DNA of 31,131 nucleotides from a virus: the IMG/VR virus record IMGVR_UViG_3300006077_000020, positions 1 to 31,131 of that record; one strand, written 5' to 3'. A model generated the notes under the pieces. The model searched no databases and was not told the origin of the DNA. It saw only the letters and a list, made by a program, of their open reading frames with translations. Positions 1 through 5,713 of the stretch are shown here, in pieces. The position numbers and the translations under genes were made by a program. Each line of letters opens with the position of its first letter. Position 1 is the first letter of the stretch.

Positions 1-95
1 AAGTAATATTACGCTTTCCAAACTGATTGCGTATCATCCATACCTTTACCTCTTCAATGCTGTTAAAATCTCTTTTAACGGTATTAAATGGTATA
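1..95. repeat. Terminal direct repeat, left copy
   Basis: These 95 bases are identical to 31037-31131. The repeat lies inside one coding sequence, and joining the two copies restores a continuous 363-residue frame, so it marks closure of the contig rather than a biological end inside a gene. Unique length is 31,036 bp. It could be an assembly overlap or reflect circular permutation; the sequence alone cannot separate these. Confidence 0.95.
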
Positions 96-262
96 TTATA
101 CTTCTCGCATATCTTGTATCTGTTATGCCCGTCTATAAGTATATCATTCCATAATACAAGCGGGTCTCTACAACCTTCATTTAAAATGCTTTCTTCTAAC
201 AGCATAAACTCTTCACTTGTTAAAGGCGGTATAAGCCCTTTTAATTCTTCTGATATTTTCAT
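1..262 (-). CDS. ParB-HTH-MT-A70 fusion DNA methyltransferase, N-terminal part
   Basis: This is the 5' end of a gene that crosses the contig junction and continues at 31036-30207. The ATG at 262 overlaps the TGA of the upstream gene (ATGA) and has an AAGGGG ribosome site. The first ~90 residues are a ParB/sulfiredoxin-like domain, with the segment LIPPLTSEEF followed by CRDPLVLWND and DGHNRY. This arrangement is typical of phage ParB-type domains, where it binds nucleotide or DNA. The complete protein has 363 residues: 75 encoded here upstream of Met37 in contig numbering, then 288 more. GATC is absent from this stretch, unlike the genes just downstream of the window start. Confidence 0.88.
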   Translation of the reverse strand, partial: MKISEELKGLIPPLTSEEFMLLEESILNEGCRDPLVLWNDILIDGHNRYKICEKYNIPFNTVKRDFNSIEEVKVWMIRNQFGKRNIT

Positions 263-531
263 TTCTTACCCCTTAAATATTTTCTTTGCACTTCCAGAAT
301 ATCGGAAGCCTCAAGCAAAACACCGTTCACTTCGTATAGATATCTTCCAGCAGATACCTTCTTAATGAGTTTGGTGTGTACTCTCATTCCATCTGGGATC
401 TTGGTATCTATAGTTTCCTGATATACTTTTTCGATCAGCGTAGCACCCTCTTCGCCAGAGAAGTCGACTACGGGATCTTTAAATTTTTCCTTCTTTTTTT
501 TGAATACTTTTTTGATCCTATGCCACGCCAT
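259..531 (-). CDS. Hypothetical protein, 90 residues
   Basis: I do not recognise this protein. It is lysine-rich at the N terminus (residues 5-20, KKVFKKKKEK), suggesting nucleic-acid contact or a basic tail, followed by a mixed alpha/beta segment with VHTKLIKKVSAGRYLYEVNG, which looks like a small beta-rich fold. It overlaps the end of the upstream gene by 14 bases and ends in an ATGA overlap with the ParB-methyltransferase. It is therefore expressed in early block A. GATC occurs several times, as in the core genome, so it is probably native and not part of the methyltransferase cassette. Confidence 0.75.
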   Translation of the reverse strand: MAWHRIKKVFKKKKEKFKDPVVDFSGEEGATLIEKVYQETIDTKIPDGMRVHTKLIKKVSAGRYLYEVNGVLLEASDILEVQRKYLRGKK

Positions 532-703
532 AATTCACGTCCTTGATATATTTCAGAGCTTCACTTTCAGAGTAAAACACCTTGATAATATTGTGATCCT
601 TGCCGATATATCCTCTCGACAGTTTTCTTACGGCAAAAAACATATCTCCCCTATGACCCTTCTCCAAAGTAAGAATTTTTCTGTATCTTTTTTTACTTTC
701 CAT
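518..703 (-). CDS. Hypothetical protein, 61 residues
   Basis: Small protein beginning MESKKRYRKI. The ATG at 703 is chosen because a perfect GGAGG lies 7-8 bases upstream; the frame is open further upstream but without a comparable ribosome site, and that part overlaps the neighbouring gene in another frame. The body (FFAVRKLSRGYIGKDHNI, then KVFYSESEALKYIKDV) has the look of a small beta-hairpin plus helix domain. It has no recognised family. It sits in early block A between two other unknown small genes. Confidence 0.7.
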   Translation of the reverse strand: MESKKRYRKILTLEKGHRGDMFFAVRKLSRGYIGKDHNIIKVFYSESEALKYIKDVNYGVA

Positions 704-716
704 ATTACGCCTCCTA

Positions 717-1103
717 TTAAAACGGAATAGCTGTATAACCGTTTTCCAGATCATACAGCACCTCTTCCAGACTTTTTTCTTCTTTCGGGTAGCTATCCCC
801 GATAGAATTAAAGATCTGAACAATATCATCAAACGGCATCCGTGCTATCTTGGCTATTTTATTTTTATAGTAATCAGCATTGATCTTGTCGAAGATATCC
901 TCATAGTCGCCACAGTACACCTCGATATTCAATCCATTATATTCGATCTCCACGCTACCGCTTTCCTTATCGTACTCGTTCTCTATCAGGATATCCGTGA
1001 TCTCTTCACGCTCTATTCTTGTATCCTCAAGTTCATACATAAGCGTATCTATTCCACGATTCCCGTCAGCATCTGCACCGTATTTTTCCGTCCATACTTT
1101 CAT
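717..1103 (-). CDS. Hypothetical acidic protein, 128 residues
   Basis: Unrecognised, strongly acidic protein (clusters such as YELEDTRIEREEITDILIE and GDYEDIFDKINADY). It has no signal peptide or membrane segment. Its start overlaps the end of the exonuclease gene (ATGA-type overlap at 1100-1103), which implies translational coupling with the RecE-like nuclease. An acidic partner next to a phage exonuclease could be a DNA mimic or a nuclease inhibitor, but that is only inference from charge and position. Confidence 0.75.
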   Translation of the reverse strand: MKVWTEKYGADADGNRGIDTLMYELEDTRIEREEITDILIENEYDKESGSVEIEYNGLNIEVYCGDYEDIFDKINADYYKNKIAKIARMPFDDIVQIFNSIGDSYPKEEKSLEEVLYDLENGYTAIPF

Positions 1104-1909
1104 ACTTCACCCCCTTCGATAAATCCTCTCGATTTCAGATACCAGTTTGGCAACTTGACGTACTTCTCTTCTCCAAGATCCCCACGATCTCTGAACGCAA
1201 CATACTTTTCGAGCATTTCTGCGTAGATAGATCTTCCGTCCTCGATCATATCACTTCCAGCAGTCACAACATCAACTCTATACGGTGATGCCTTCTCTAC
1301 CAGAACAAAAGCAAATTTATATCTCTTGCCAGTAATAGCTGTGAAGATATCAGAGTAAAAAGCACTCTGCGAGATATAGTTATAATCCACCGCAGACTGC
1401 CCGAACTTCTCTATACTGGCTGTAGTCTTAACGTCTATGATATAGCCCAACTTGTGGTTAATATAATCCGCCTTTCCAGATACCAGAACATCGTTGATAT
1501 TTGCAAACATCGCCACCTCTGGATCACCGTCCTTCAAAAGATCCCCGTACATCGTCATTACGTTTTCAGTCATTCTTGAGAGCTTCTCGTAATCATCTTT
1601 AGAGATAATCTTCTTTCCTTCAGACTTCTCGAGCCACTCTAATTTTGCTTCCTTATATGCCTTGCTGTTCTTATTCAGGTCGCACCCTTCAAAGTTTTCT
1701 ACAGCGAACTGATCCTCAAAAAGATCTGGCTCGAGCACCATACAATGCAAAGCAGATCCGAAATCGAGTACTGGACTTTCATACTTGAACAGATCTTTAT
1801 TTTTGTGGTGTAAAGCACTCATTCCCAAAAGCTTAAAATCAGAATTTGTAACCTCTGCCTTGCCAAAATACTCTATATCTGGCATACTAGGATATAATCC
1901 AACCTTCAT
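1100..1909 (-). CDS. RecE/PDDEXK-type phage exonuclease
   Basis: The 269-residue protein has the layout of the RecE C-terminal / DUF3799 exonuclease family. An N-terminal FGSALHCMVLEPDLF segment (about 50-64) is the usual GxALHxxxLEP signature. The nuclease core follows, with SGKADYI (144-150), then IIDVKTTAS (157-165), where Asp148, Asp159 and Lys161 are the likely metal and catalytic residues, and a downstream Gln181 in SQSAFYSDIF. Such enzymes degrade one strand of a double-stranded end and hand the single strand to a RecT/Bet annealase. That partner is encoded at 28565-27657 in early block B rather than adjacent. Start and stop overlap neighbours by a few bases, so it is in a tight operon driven from 2285. 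Confidence 0.85.
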   Translation of the reverse strand: MKVGLYPSMPDIEYFGKAEVTNSDFKLLGMSALHHKNKDLFKYESPVLDFGSALHCMVLEPDLFEDQFAVENFEGCDLNKNSKAYKEAKLEWLEKSEGKKIISKDDYEKLSRMTENVMTMYGDLLKDGDPEVAMFANINDVLVSGKADYINHKLGYIIDVKTTASIEKFGQSAVDYNYISQSAFYSDIFTAITGKRYKFAFVLVEKASPYRVDVVTAGSDMIEDGRSIYAEMLEKYVAFRDRGDLGEEKYVKLPNWYLKSRGFIEGGEV

Positions 1910-2226
1910 TATCGTACCCTCCTATATTCAACTCTTATCACTCTATTATCGTCCTTATACCTCTCCGACTTATACAATCTAATGCGATCCTCGATATCCT
2001 CGATATCTTCATAGACGTACTCTTTATCCTTTCCAGACAGAAAACAGCTGTCACGCTTCAACCTTAGTGCAGAAAGTGCCTTCTTTGCATAATCTATCTT
2101 CAATGAGTAGTTACTCGCAGAAAGTGATCTGCTGTTATATCTATCATAATCCCTCTTGGCGTAGTCGCACTGACTTCCAGAGAAAGCCAGAGTAGTTACT
2201 GTCGCCAGTATCATTATTTTTTTCAT
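1909..2226 (-). CDS. Small exported protein, first gene of early block A
   Basis: The 105-residue product starts MKKIMILATVTTLAFSGS, a good Sec signal peptide, followed by Cys20. The residues before Cys20 (SGSQ) do not make a proper lipobox, so it is more likely a soluble periplasmic protein than a lipoprotein. The mature part is rich in Tyr, Arg, Asp and Lys, predicted mostly helical, with a second Cys (RDSCFLSG). It is the first gene after a near-consensus promoter and has an AAAGG ribosome site. A promoter-proximal periplasmic protein could act in superinfection exclusion or envelope remodelling; this is inference. No family recognised. Confidence 0.75.
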   Translation of the reverse strand: MKKIMILATVTTLAFSGSQCDYAKRDYDRYNSRSLSASNYSLKIDYAKKALSALRLKRDSCFLSGKDKEYVYEDIEDIEDRIRLYKSERYKDDNRVIRVEYRRVR

Positions 2227-2227
2227 T

Positions 2228-2285
2228 TTATCAACCTTTCATATTTGATAAGGTGAGTATATAAAAAATATATATCGACTGTCAA
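2228..2285 (-). promoter_or_regulatory. Early promoter A with +1 inverted repeat
   Basis: The minus strand reads TTGACA at 2285-2280, an 18-base spacer, and TATACT at 2261-2256, a near-consensus sigma-70 promoter. Transcription would start near 2249. An inverted repeat TTATCAA/TTGATAA (2251-2245 and 2234-2228) spans the start site with a 10-base loop that contains the Shine-Dalgarno GAAAGG. It could be a repressor operator or an RNA hairpin masking the ribosome site. A close copy of the whole unit lies at 28910-28856. Confidence 0.8.
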
Positions 2286-2300
2286 GTGTTTTTTCGATAT

Positions 2301-2702
2301 TTATGAAAAATGTTTCAAATTGTCATACTTTTTCATATTTTCCTCGATAAACGCTTTCGCTTCGTCAAAACCATAAGCAACAGTAGCAACCACAGCAGAA
2401 CTTCTGTTCGCCTTCTCTATAAATTCAAGCTGTTCGTCTGAAGGTTTCGAGTGTGCATTCGAGAACTTTCCTGACTTTAATTTCTTCTTTCTTCTCTTCA
2501 TTTCAATAAAAAGCACAGAATGGGGCAAAATAACGCAGTAATCACTCACGCCCACAGTAACCCCCTCCTTCTTTAAATTAACGGCTTCTAGCTTATGCCT
2601 AGTGCCTCCATTCGGTATTGCAAATGAGTTCAACTTCTTAATTCTGCACCAATAGTGTAATTTGATCTGTTCGGATCTTTCACTCGGGATCTCTTTAGTC
2701 AT
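2301..2702 (-). CDS. VRR-NUC domain nuclease
   Basis: The 133-residue protein is a stand-alone VRR-NUC (PD-(D/E)XK) nuclease. The signature order is visible: NGGTRHKLEAVNLKKEGVTV (31-50), then GVSDYCV with Asp54, then LFIEMKRRKK with Glu67 and Lys69 as the E-x-K pair, then a basic loop and DEQLEFIEKA helix. Family members cut structured or Holliday-type DNA and are common beside phage helicases. It follows the helicase ATPase with a gap of only four bases and is the last gene of the replication block, just upstream of promoter A. Confidence 0.88.
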   Translation of the reverse strand: MTKEIPSERSEQIKLHYWCRIKKLNSFAIPNGGTRHKLEAVNLKKEGVTVGVSDYCVILPHSVLFIEMKRRKKKLKSGKFSNAHSKPSDEQLEFIEKANRSSAVVATVAYGFDEAKAFIEENMKKYDNLKHFS

Positions 2703-2706
2703 ATTA

Positions 2707-3666
2707 CTACTCCATTTCGTAAACGATCTCTTCTGGATCAGATCCGTAAATATCGTACTTCATAATATTTACAGTAAATAACCGATCATCCTGCCTATTC
2801 TTCGTACACTTCAAAACCCTTACGTTTTCATCGTACACGATACCGCCTACTTCGTCCTTGACGTTCCTTCCATCTTCCATTAACGGCAACTTGAGCAAAT
2901 AGAAGATGTAGTCAGCATCGTACTCGGCATCGTTACCGTGCTTAATCGCAAGCACTCCGTCTTTCTCGCTTCCCTGCGACAGCTGGTTAATCAAGTAGAT
3001 GTTTATACCAAGATTGCTTGTAAGCTCTGCCAGTCGTGAACTTATCGTGCTGAACTTCTCATATCTATCAACCCCTGGCACTTCTATCTTCATAGCACTA
3101 TCTATCACGAAATGTTTTATCCCACCAGCATTAAGGAACTTTATTTCGTCAACGATCTCCGAAAGATCTCTGCTACTGGCATAGTGCATAATATTACTCT
3201 CGTTAGATCTAAACTCATTAAGCTTCTGGATCACTCTATCTTCGCCCATTTCAAAATCGAACCAAGATACCTCTTCGTAAAAACTGAAACCGCTTATTAA
3301 CTTCATTAGCAACGCACTTTTTCCAGATCCTCGAGATCCTACCAACTGAATAAAGTTCCCGATACTAAATCCGCCCTTCTGGTTTCTTACATACATTTCT
3401 TCGGTTACTAGTTGGTAATCCAGAGGGGTAATGCCAGTTTCTATCCGTGAAGGTTTCTTCTTCGCTTCTACACGCTTCCTGACAATATCAATCGGGATCG
3501 ACTTTTTAACTCTTATCTCTTCATCAATAAGATTGAGAAGTTCCCTTCTCGCTTCCAGATATTCGATCTCCTTCGCCTTTCCTTCTGCCATCTTACTGCT
3601 AGCATACAAATTGCTATATTCATTTCTTAATCTGTCAGCGAGCTTCTTTAATTCTAATTTATCCAA
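2707..3666 (-). CDS. RecA-fold (DnaB-like) replicative helicase ATPase
   Basis: The 319-residue protein carries Walker A GSRGSGKS at 110-117, a Walker B-like HFVIDS near 185-190, and a later INQLSQGS segment resembling the sensor region of DnaB/RecA ATPases. The N-terminal ~90 residues are helical and charged, unlike the globular DnaB N domain, which may instead be the separate protein at 4692-4366. The start is TTG at 3666: an AGAGGTGG ribosome site lies six bases upstream, there is no ATG nearby, and it overlaps the initiator gene's stop. It would unwind DNA at the phage fork together with SSB and the initiator. A RepA-like or RadA-like ATPase is the main alternative. Confidence 0.8.
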   Translation of the reverse strand: MDKLELKKLADRLRNEYSNLYASSKMAEGKAKEIEYLEARRELLNLIDEEIRVKKSIPIDIVRKRVEAKKKPSRIETGITPLDYQLVTEEMYVRNQKGGFSIGNFIQLVGSRGSGKSALLMKLISGFSFYEEVSWFDFEMGEDRVIQKLNEFRSNESNIMHYASSRDLSEIVDEIKFLNAGGIKHFVIDSAMKIEVPGVDRYEKFSTISSRLAELTSNLGINIYLINQLSQGSEKDGVLAIKHGNDAEYDADYIFYLLKLPLMEDGRNVKDEVGGIVYDENVRVLKCTKNRQDDRLFTVNIMKYDIYGSDPEEIVYEME

Positions 3667-4357
3667 AATATACCACCTCTTCTTTTTTCTCTTCTTTTAT
3701 GGCTGTATAGTCTAACACGAAATTTAAAAATGTCCTAGAATATTTCCCCTCCTCCTTTTGATGCAATAAATAATCATCCAGAAGAGATCTCTTGTCAGAT
3801 AAAGCACTATACGCCTCGTATAACTCTTGATCGTCCTTCACTTTTGATTTGTAAATGGCTTTCTCTCTTAGCTTAGTAAGTAATAGCCTATAATCAAGAT
3901 CAGATAACCGAGATCCTGCTTTTTTAGTAGCCTCCTCTTGGTTACTTTCTTTATTGCTTATAGGTTTAGTATTACTATGTCCCCCCTTTTTGGTATATAT
4001 ACCATTTTGGTAGCCTCCCTTTTTGGTATATATACCATTTTGGTAGGTTTGAAGATTTACGTCCTGGGCTTCACCATAGATCACATAAGTATAAGTGCCA
4101 GTTTTATTATCGGAACTCACATTATTTTTAGTTCTTGTGATCCAACCAGCTTCGATTAATTCCTTCCAGTACTTGGCCAGAGTATTCTCTTTTTTTATTC
4201 CAAGTGCCTTCATAATATCAGCATTGAAAACATTCCATCCAGAAGGCTTGGAGGCAATATAGCAATATACGACCTTCGCCCCGTTGCTTAGTTCCAGATC
4301 AGTAATTAAAGCATTTGGGATCTTCGTGTAATTATTTTTAAGTTTATTTATCAGCAT
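3659..4357 (-). CDS. Replication initiator / helicase-loader-like HTH protein
   Basis: The N-terminal ~90 residues form a winged-helix-like domain (YTKIPNALITDLELSNGAKV, then ADIMKALGIKKENTLAKYW and AGWITRTKN), the pattern of phage replisome organisers. A low-complexity linker carries two copies of YQNGIYTKKGG plus SNTKPISNKES, followed by a helical C-terminal domain of about 90 residues, possibly the helicase-loading part as in DnaD or lambda O/P-type proteins. The start at 4357 has an AAGGA site. Position between a DnaB-N-like gene and the helicase ATPase supports a role in origin recognition. The linker DNA contains palindromic tandem repeats that could be the origin itself. Confidence 0.75.
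   Translation of the reverse strand: MLINKLKNNYTKIPNALITDLELSNGAKVVYCYIASKPSGWNVFNADIMKALGIKKENTLAKYWKELIEAGWITRTKNNVSSDNKTGTYTYVIYGEAQDVNLQTYQNGIYTKKGGYQNGIYTKKGGHSNTKPISNKESNQEEATKKAGSRLSDLDYRLLLTKLREKAIYKSKVKDDQELYEAYSALSDKRSLLDDYLLHQKEEGKYSRTFLNFVLDYTAIKEEKKEEVVYFG
3984..4046. repeat. Two tandem 30-bp repeats with a 12-bp palindrome, candidate iterons
   Basis: Two near-identical 30-base units start at 3984 and 4017, a period of 33 bases (11 codons). Each contains the perfect palindrome GGTATATATACC (3992-4003 and 4025-4036) flanked by TTTTT and ATTTTGGTAG. They lie inside the initiator gene and encode the doubled YQNGIYTKKGG linker. The arrangement recalls lambda, where the O-protein binding iterons are inside gene O. 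Origin function is inferred. Confidence 0.65.
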
Positions 4358-4365
4358 ATTTTTCC

Positions 4366-4692
4366 TTAGTAGATTAAAGTGTTATTGAAAGCTGAAACGA
4401 TATCAGAGTGATATCTTTTAGCAAGTGAGAAGGGTAGCGGGGTCTGTGCAAGTATGTTCACCCAGTCCATTTCGTACACCGTTCCTTCTATAGCGTTTTC
4501 GAGTTCATAACTCAAATACGCATAAGCCCTATCTACAGCAGTAGTCGCATTGATCTTTACCGCAACCCTTCGCCTAAAGTCGCTAGTGAAAGCGTCCTCC
4601 GCAAGTTGAAAGGCATCCTTAGTGTCTAGTCCTATATCATTAGAATACAGAAATGACGCCAGTACAGCGTTCTCTCGATCCTCATTCGTCAT
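4366..4692 (-). CDS. Replication-block protein resembling a DnaB N-terminal domain
   Basis: The 108-residue protein begins TNEDRENAVLASFLYSND and continues LAEDAFTSDFRRRVAVKI. This matches the spacing of DnaB N-domain helices (E-x-x-VL-x-x-x-L, then DF-x-x-x-x-x-x-I), although I cannot confirm it without a profile search. If right, the helicase is split: N domain here, ATPase at 3666-2707, initiator between. It could equally be an unrelated loader or organiser. It is the first gene after the structured leader at 4733-4810 and has a poor Shine-Dalgarno sequence, so its translation may depend on that leader. Confidence 0.65.
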   Translation of the reverse strand: MTNEDRENAVLASFLYSNDIGLDTKDAFQLAEDAFTSDFRRRVAVKINATTAVDRAYAYLSYELENAIEGTVYEMDWVNILAQTPLPFSLAKRYHSDIVSAFNNTLIY

Positions 4693-4732
4693 AGTGTCTT
4701 TCGGAACAATAAAATTTAAGGTGTGTGATACA

Positions 4733-4810
4733 GAGCGTCCAAAACTGTTTCACCGTTATAACCTTATCGAAACGCCCTATCAGGTGATAGAGCTTCAGAG
4801 TTGGACGCTC
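4733..4810 (-). ncRNA. Structured 5' leader RNA, three-way junction
   Basis: A perfect 10-bp stem (GAGCGTCCAA at 4733-4742 with TTGGACGCTC at 4801-4810) closes two inner hairpins. In the minus-strand RNA these are CUCUAUC/GAUAGGG (4792-4786 and 4781-4775, loop ACCU) and GUUUC/GAAAC (4773-4769 and 4751-4747, 17-base loop). The first inner stem is complete only as RNA of the minus strand, where it has a G-U pair; the plus strand would have a C-A mismatch. The ACCU loop can pair with AGGU (4764-4761) in the other loop. A TATAAT at 4823-4818 places transcription start about one base before the stem. I match it to no known riboswitch or ribozyme. Confidence 0.65.
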
Positions 4811-4817
4811 CGATAAA

Positions 4818-4823
4818 ATTATA
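4818..4823 (-). promoter_or_regulatory. -10 box of the replication transcript
   Basis: The minus strand reads TATAAT at 4823-4818, about seven bases before the closing stem of the leader RNA, so the predicted first nucleotides are GGAGCG near 4811. I see no good -35 box at 16-19 bases upstream, where the sequence overlaps the hairpin at 4827-4857. The promoter may need an activator or may be weak. Confidence 0.45.
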
Positions 4824-4826
4824 ACA

Positions 4827-4857
4827 GAACTCCCAGAAAGTGGGGGTCTGGAAGTTC
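4827..4857 (-). terminator. Hairpin downstream of ssb, terminator-like
   Basis: In the minus-strand transcript GAACUUCCAG (4857-4848) pairs with CUGGGAGUUC (4836-4827), ten pairs including one G-U that would be a C-A mismatch on the other strand. It is followed by UGUUAUAAUUUUAU, T-rich but broken by A and G. It lies 27 bases after the ssb stop. It probably reduces read-through from ssb into the replication leader. Confidence 0.5.
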
Positions 4858-4883
4858 GTAAAAGTATTATACCAAAGTATATA

Positions 4884-5336
4884 TTAAAACGGTATATCGC
4901 CTTCATCAATATCTATTTCTGGAAGTGCTGTTCCAGCTTCTGCCTTCATTCCTTCAGTAGGTCTGTTTATAGCCCCTGCTACATTGTGACGATCTGGACG
5001 ATCTACATTATCGTTATAGGTATCAGATCTCTTGTCGACAAACTGGAAACGATCTATAGTCAAAGCAGTTTTTGTTTTTTTAGTTCCGTCCTGAGCCGTC
5101 CATTCATCAGTACTTATTTTTCCGACAATGAAGATCTGTGATCCTTTCGGCATAGTAGATATCAGTTCGGCAGTCTTTCCGAAAGCTGTTCCGTTCAACC
5201 ATAAAGTGGTTTCTTTTTCCTTATATTTTTCAGAACAAACCAATCCGACATTTCCGAAAGCAGTTCCGTTTTTTGAGTATTTTAATTCCTCCATAGGTCT
5301 GGATATCCTGAACAAATGAGTGATCGTAGGTAGCAT
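4884..5336 (-). CDS. ssb: Single-stranded DNA-binding protein (SSB)
   Basis: The 150-residue protein has an OB-fold with the usual order: MLPTITHLFRISRPMEELKY, TAFGNVGLVCSEKY, TLWLNGTAFGKTAELI, KGSQIFIVGKISTDEW and ALTIDRFQF. A flexible Asp/Asn/Arg-rich linker follows, and the protein ends in the acidic tip IDIDEGDIPF, the canonical SSB tail that recruits partner proteins. It coats single strands during replication and RecE/RecT recombination. It has its own promoter and is separated from the rest of the replication block by a hairpin, so it can be expressed independently and in excess. Confidence 0.93.
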   Translation of the reverse strand: MLPTITHLFRISRPMEELKYSKNGTAFGNVGLVCSEKYKEKETTLWLNGTAFGKTAELISTMPKGSQIFIVGKISTDEWTAQDGTKKTKTALTIDRFQFVDKRSDTYNDNVDRPDRHNVAGAINRPTEGMKAEAGTALPEIDIDEGDIPF

Positions 5337-5371
5337 AATTAAGTTCCTTTTTTTAATTTTAAGTGCGTTAT

Positions 5372-5400
5372 ATTATACCGTTTTACGCCTAAAATGTATA
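5372..5400 (-). promoter_or_regulatory. ssb promoter
   Basis: The minus strand has TATACA (5400-5395), a 17-base spacer and a perfect TATAAT at 5377-5372. The -35 box matches consensus at four of six bases. Start would fall near 5365, about 29 bases before the ssb ATG at 5336, whose ribosome site is AAGGAA. Confidence 0.65.
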
Positions 5401-5430
5401 TAATAAATATATACGATAACAGTATCGTAA

Positions 5431-5529
5431 TCACCGAAATTCACGTTTCATCACTCTTTGCAAGCAACCACAAGACCATATATACGTTTGACTGTTCTCA
5501 GCGATGTTCTCGCTACAGATACCGCACAG
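5431..5529 (-). pseudogene. Short cysteine-rich frame, possible zinc-ribbon remnant
   Basis: From 5529 the minus strand reads L-C-G-I-C-S-E-N-I-A-E-N-S, then TYIWSCGCLQRVMKREFR and a TGA stop at 5433-5431. The CxxC ... CGC spacing resembles a small zinc ribbon. No ATG, GTG or TTG start exists between the upstream in-frame stop and the first Cys; only CTG, ATA or ATT codons are available, and no clear ribosome site is present. It is either a decayed gene, a gene with a rare start, or chance. Confidence 0.3.
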
Positions 5530-5672
5530 CTTCGTTATAATTTTTTGGAATAATTAGTGGTATTTTTTATATTTAAAAATATATATTTACTAAAAAAGTA
5601 CGATATTTCTTGCTTTTTAAGAAATAAAACTGTAGAATTTTACTGCGACTATTAACGCAAATTTTTCTCTTT

Positions 5673-5713
5673 CCTCTGGTATTCCCAACCTTTCAGCCAG
5701 AGGATTTTTTTTT
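5673..5713 (+). terminator. Plus-strand intrinsic terminator
   Basis: CCTCTGG (5673-5679) and CCAGAGG (5697-5703) form a seven-pair stem with a 17-base loop, followed on the plus strand by A and nine T residues (5705-5713). On the minus strand no T-run follows the stem, so it works only for plus-strand RNA. All recognised genes are on the minus strand, so the transcript it ends is unknown. A plus-strand TATAAT lies at 5536-5541. Confidence 0.6.

Larger units (their letters stand above)
5337..5711. other. 375-bp AT-rich intergenic region
   Basis: The largest gap between recognised genes. It contains the ssb promoter (5400-5372), a short cysteine-rich frame without a standard start (5529-5431), a small hairpin AGCGA/TCGCT near 5500-5514, a very AT-rich tract around 5541-5660 with TTCTT/AAGAA palindromes, and a plus-facing intrinsic terminator (5673-5713). 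The AT tract beside ssb could be a replication origin or a regulatory RNA locus. I see no tRNA. Confidence 0.6.

Noticed and set aside
27-365. A 112-codon plus-strand frame at the left end
   Set aside because: It is antisense to the ParB domain and the 90-residue gene, both of which have good ribosome sites and overlaps; the frame has no support.
4733-4810. Purine riboswitch, hammerhead or tRNA
   Set aside because: The purine-riboswitch junction bases are missing, the hammerhead core CUGANGA ... GAAA is not present in order, and the arms do not make a tRNA cloverleaf.
4682-4909. A 75-codon minus-strand frame across the leader region
   Set aside because: It runs through the RNA stems and the terminator-like hairpin, overlaps the ends of both flanking genes in other frames, has no ribosome site, and its product is not protein-like.
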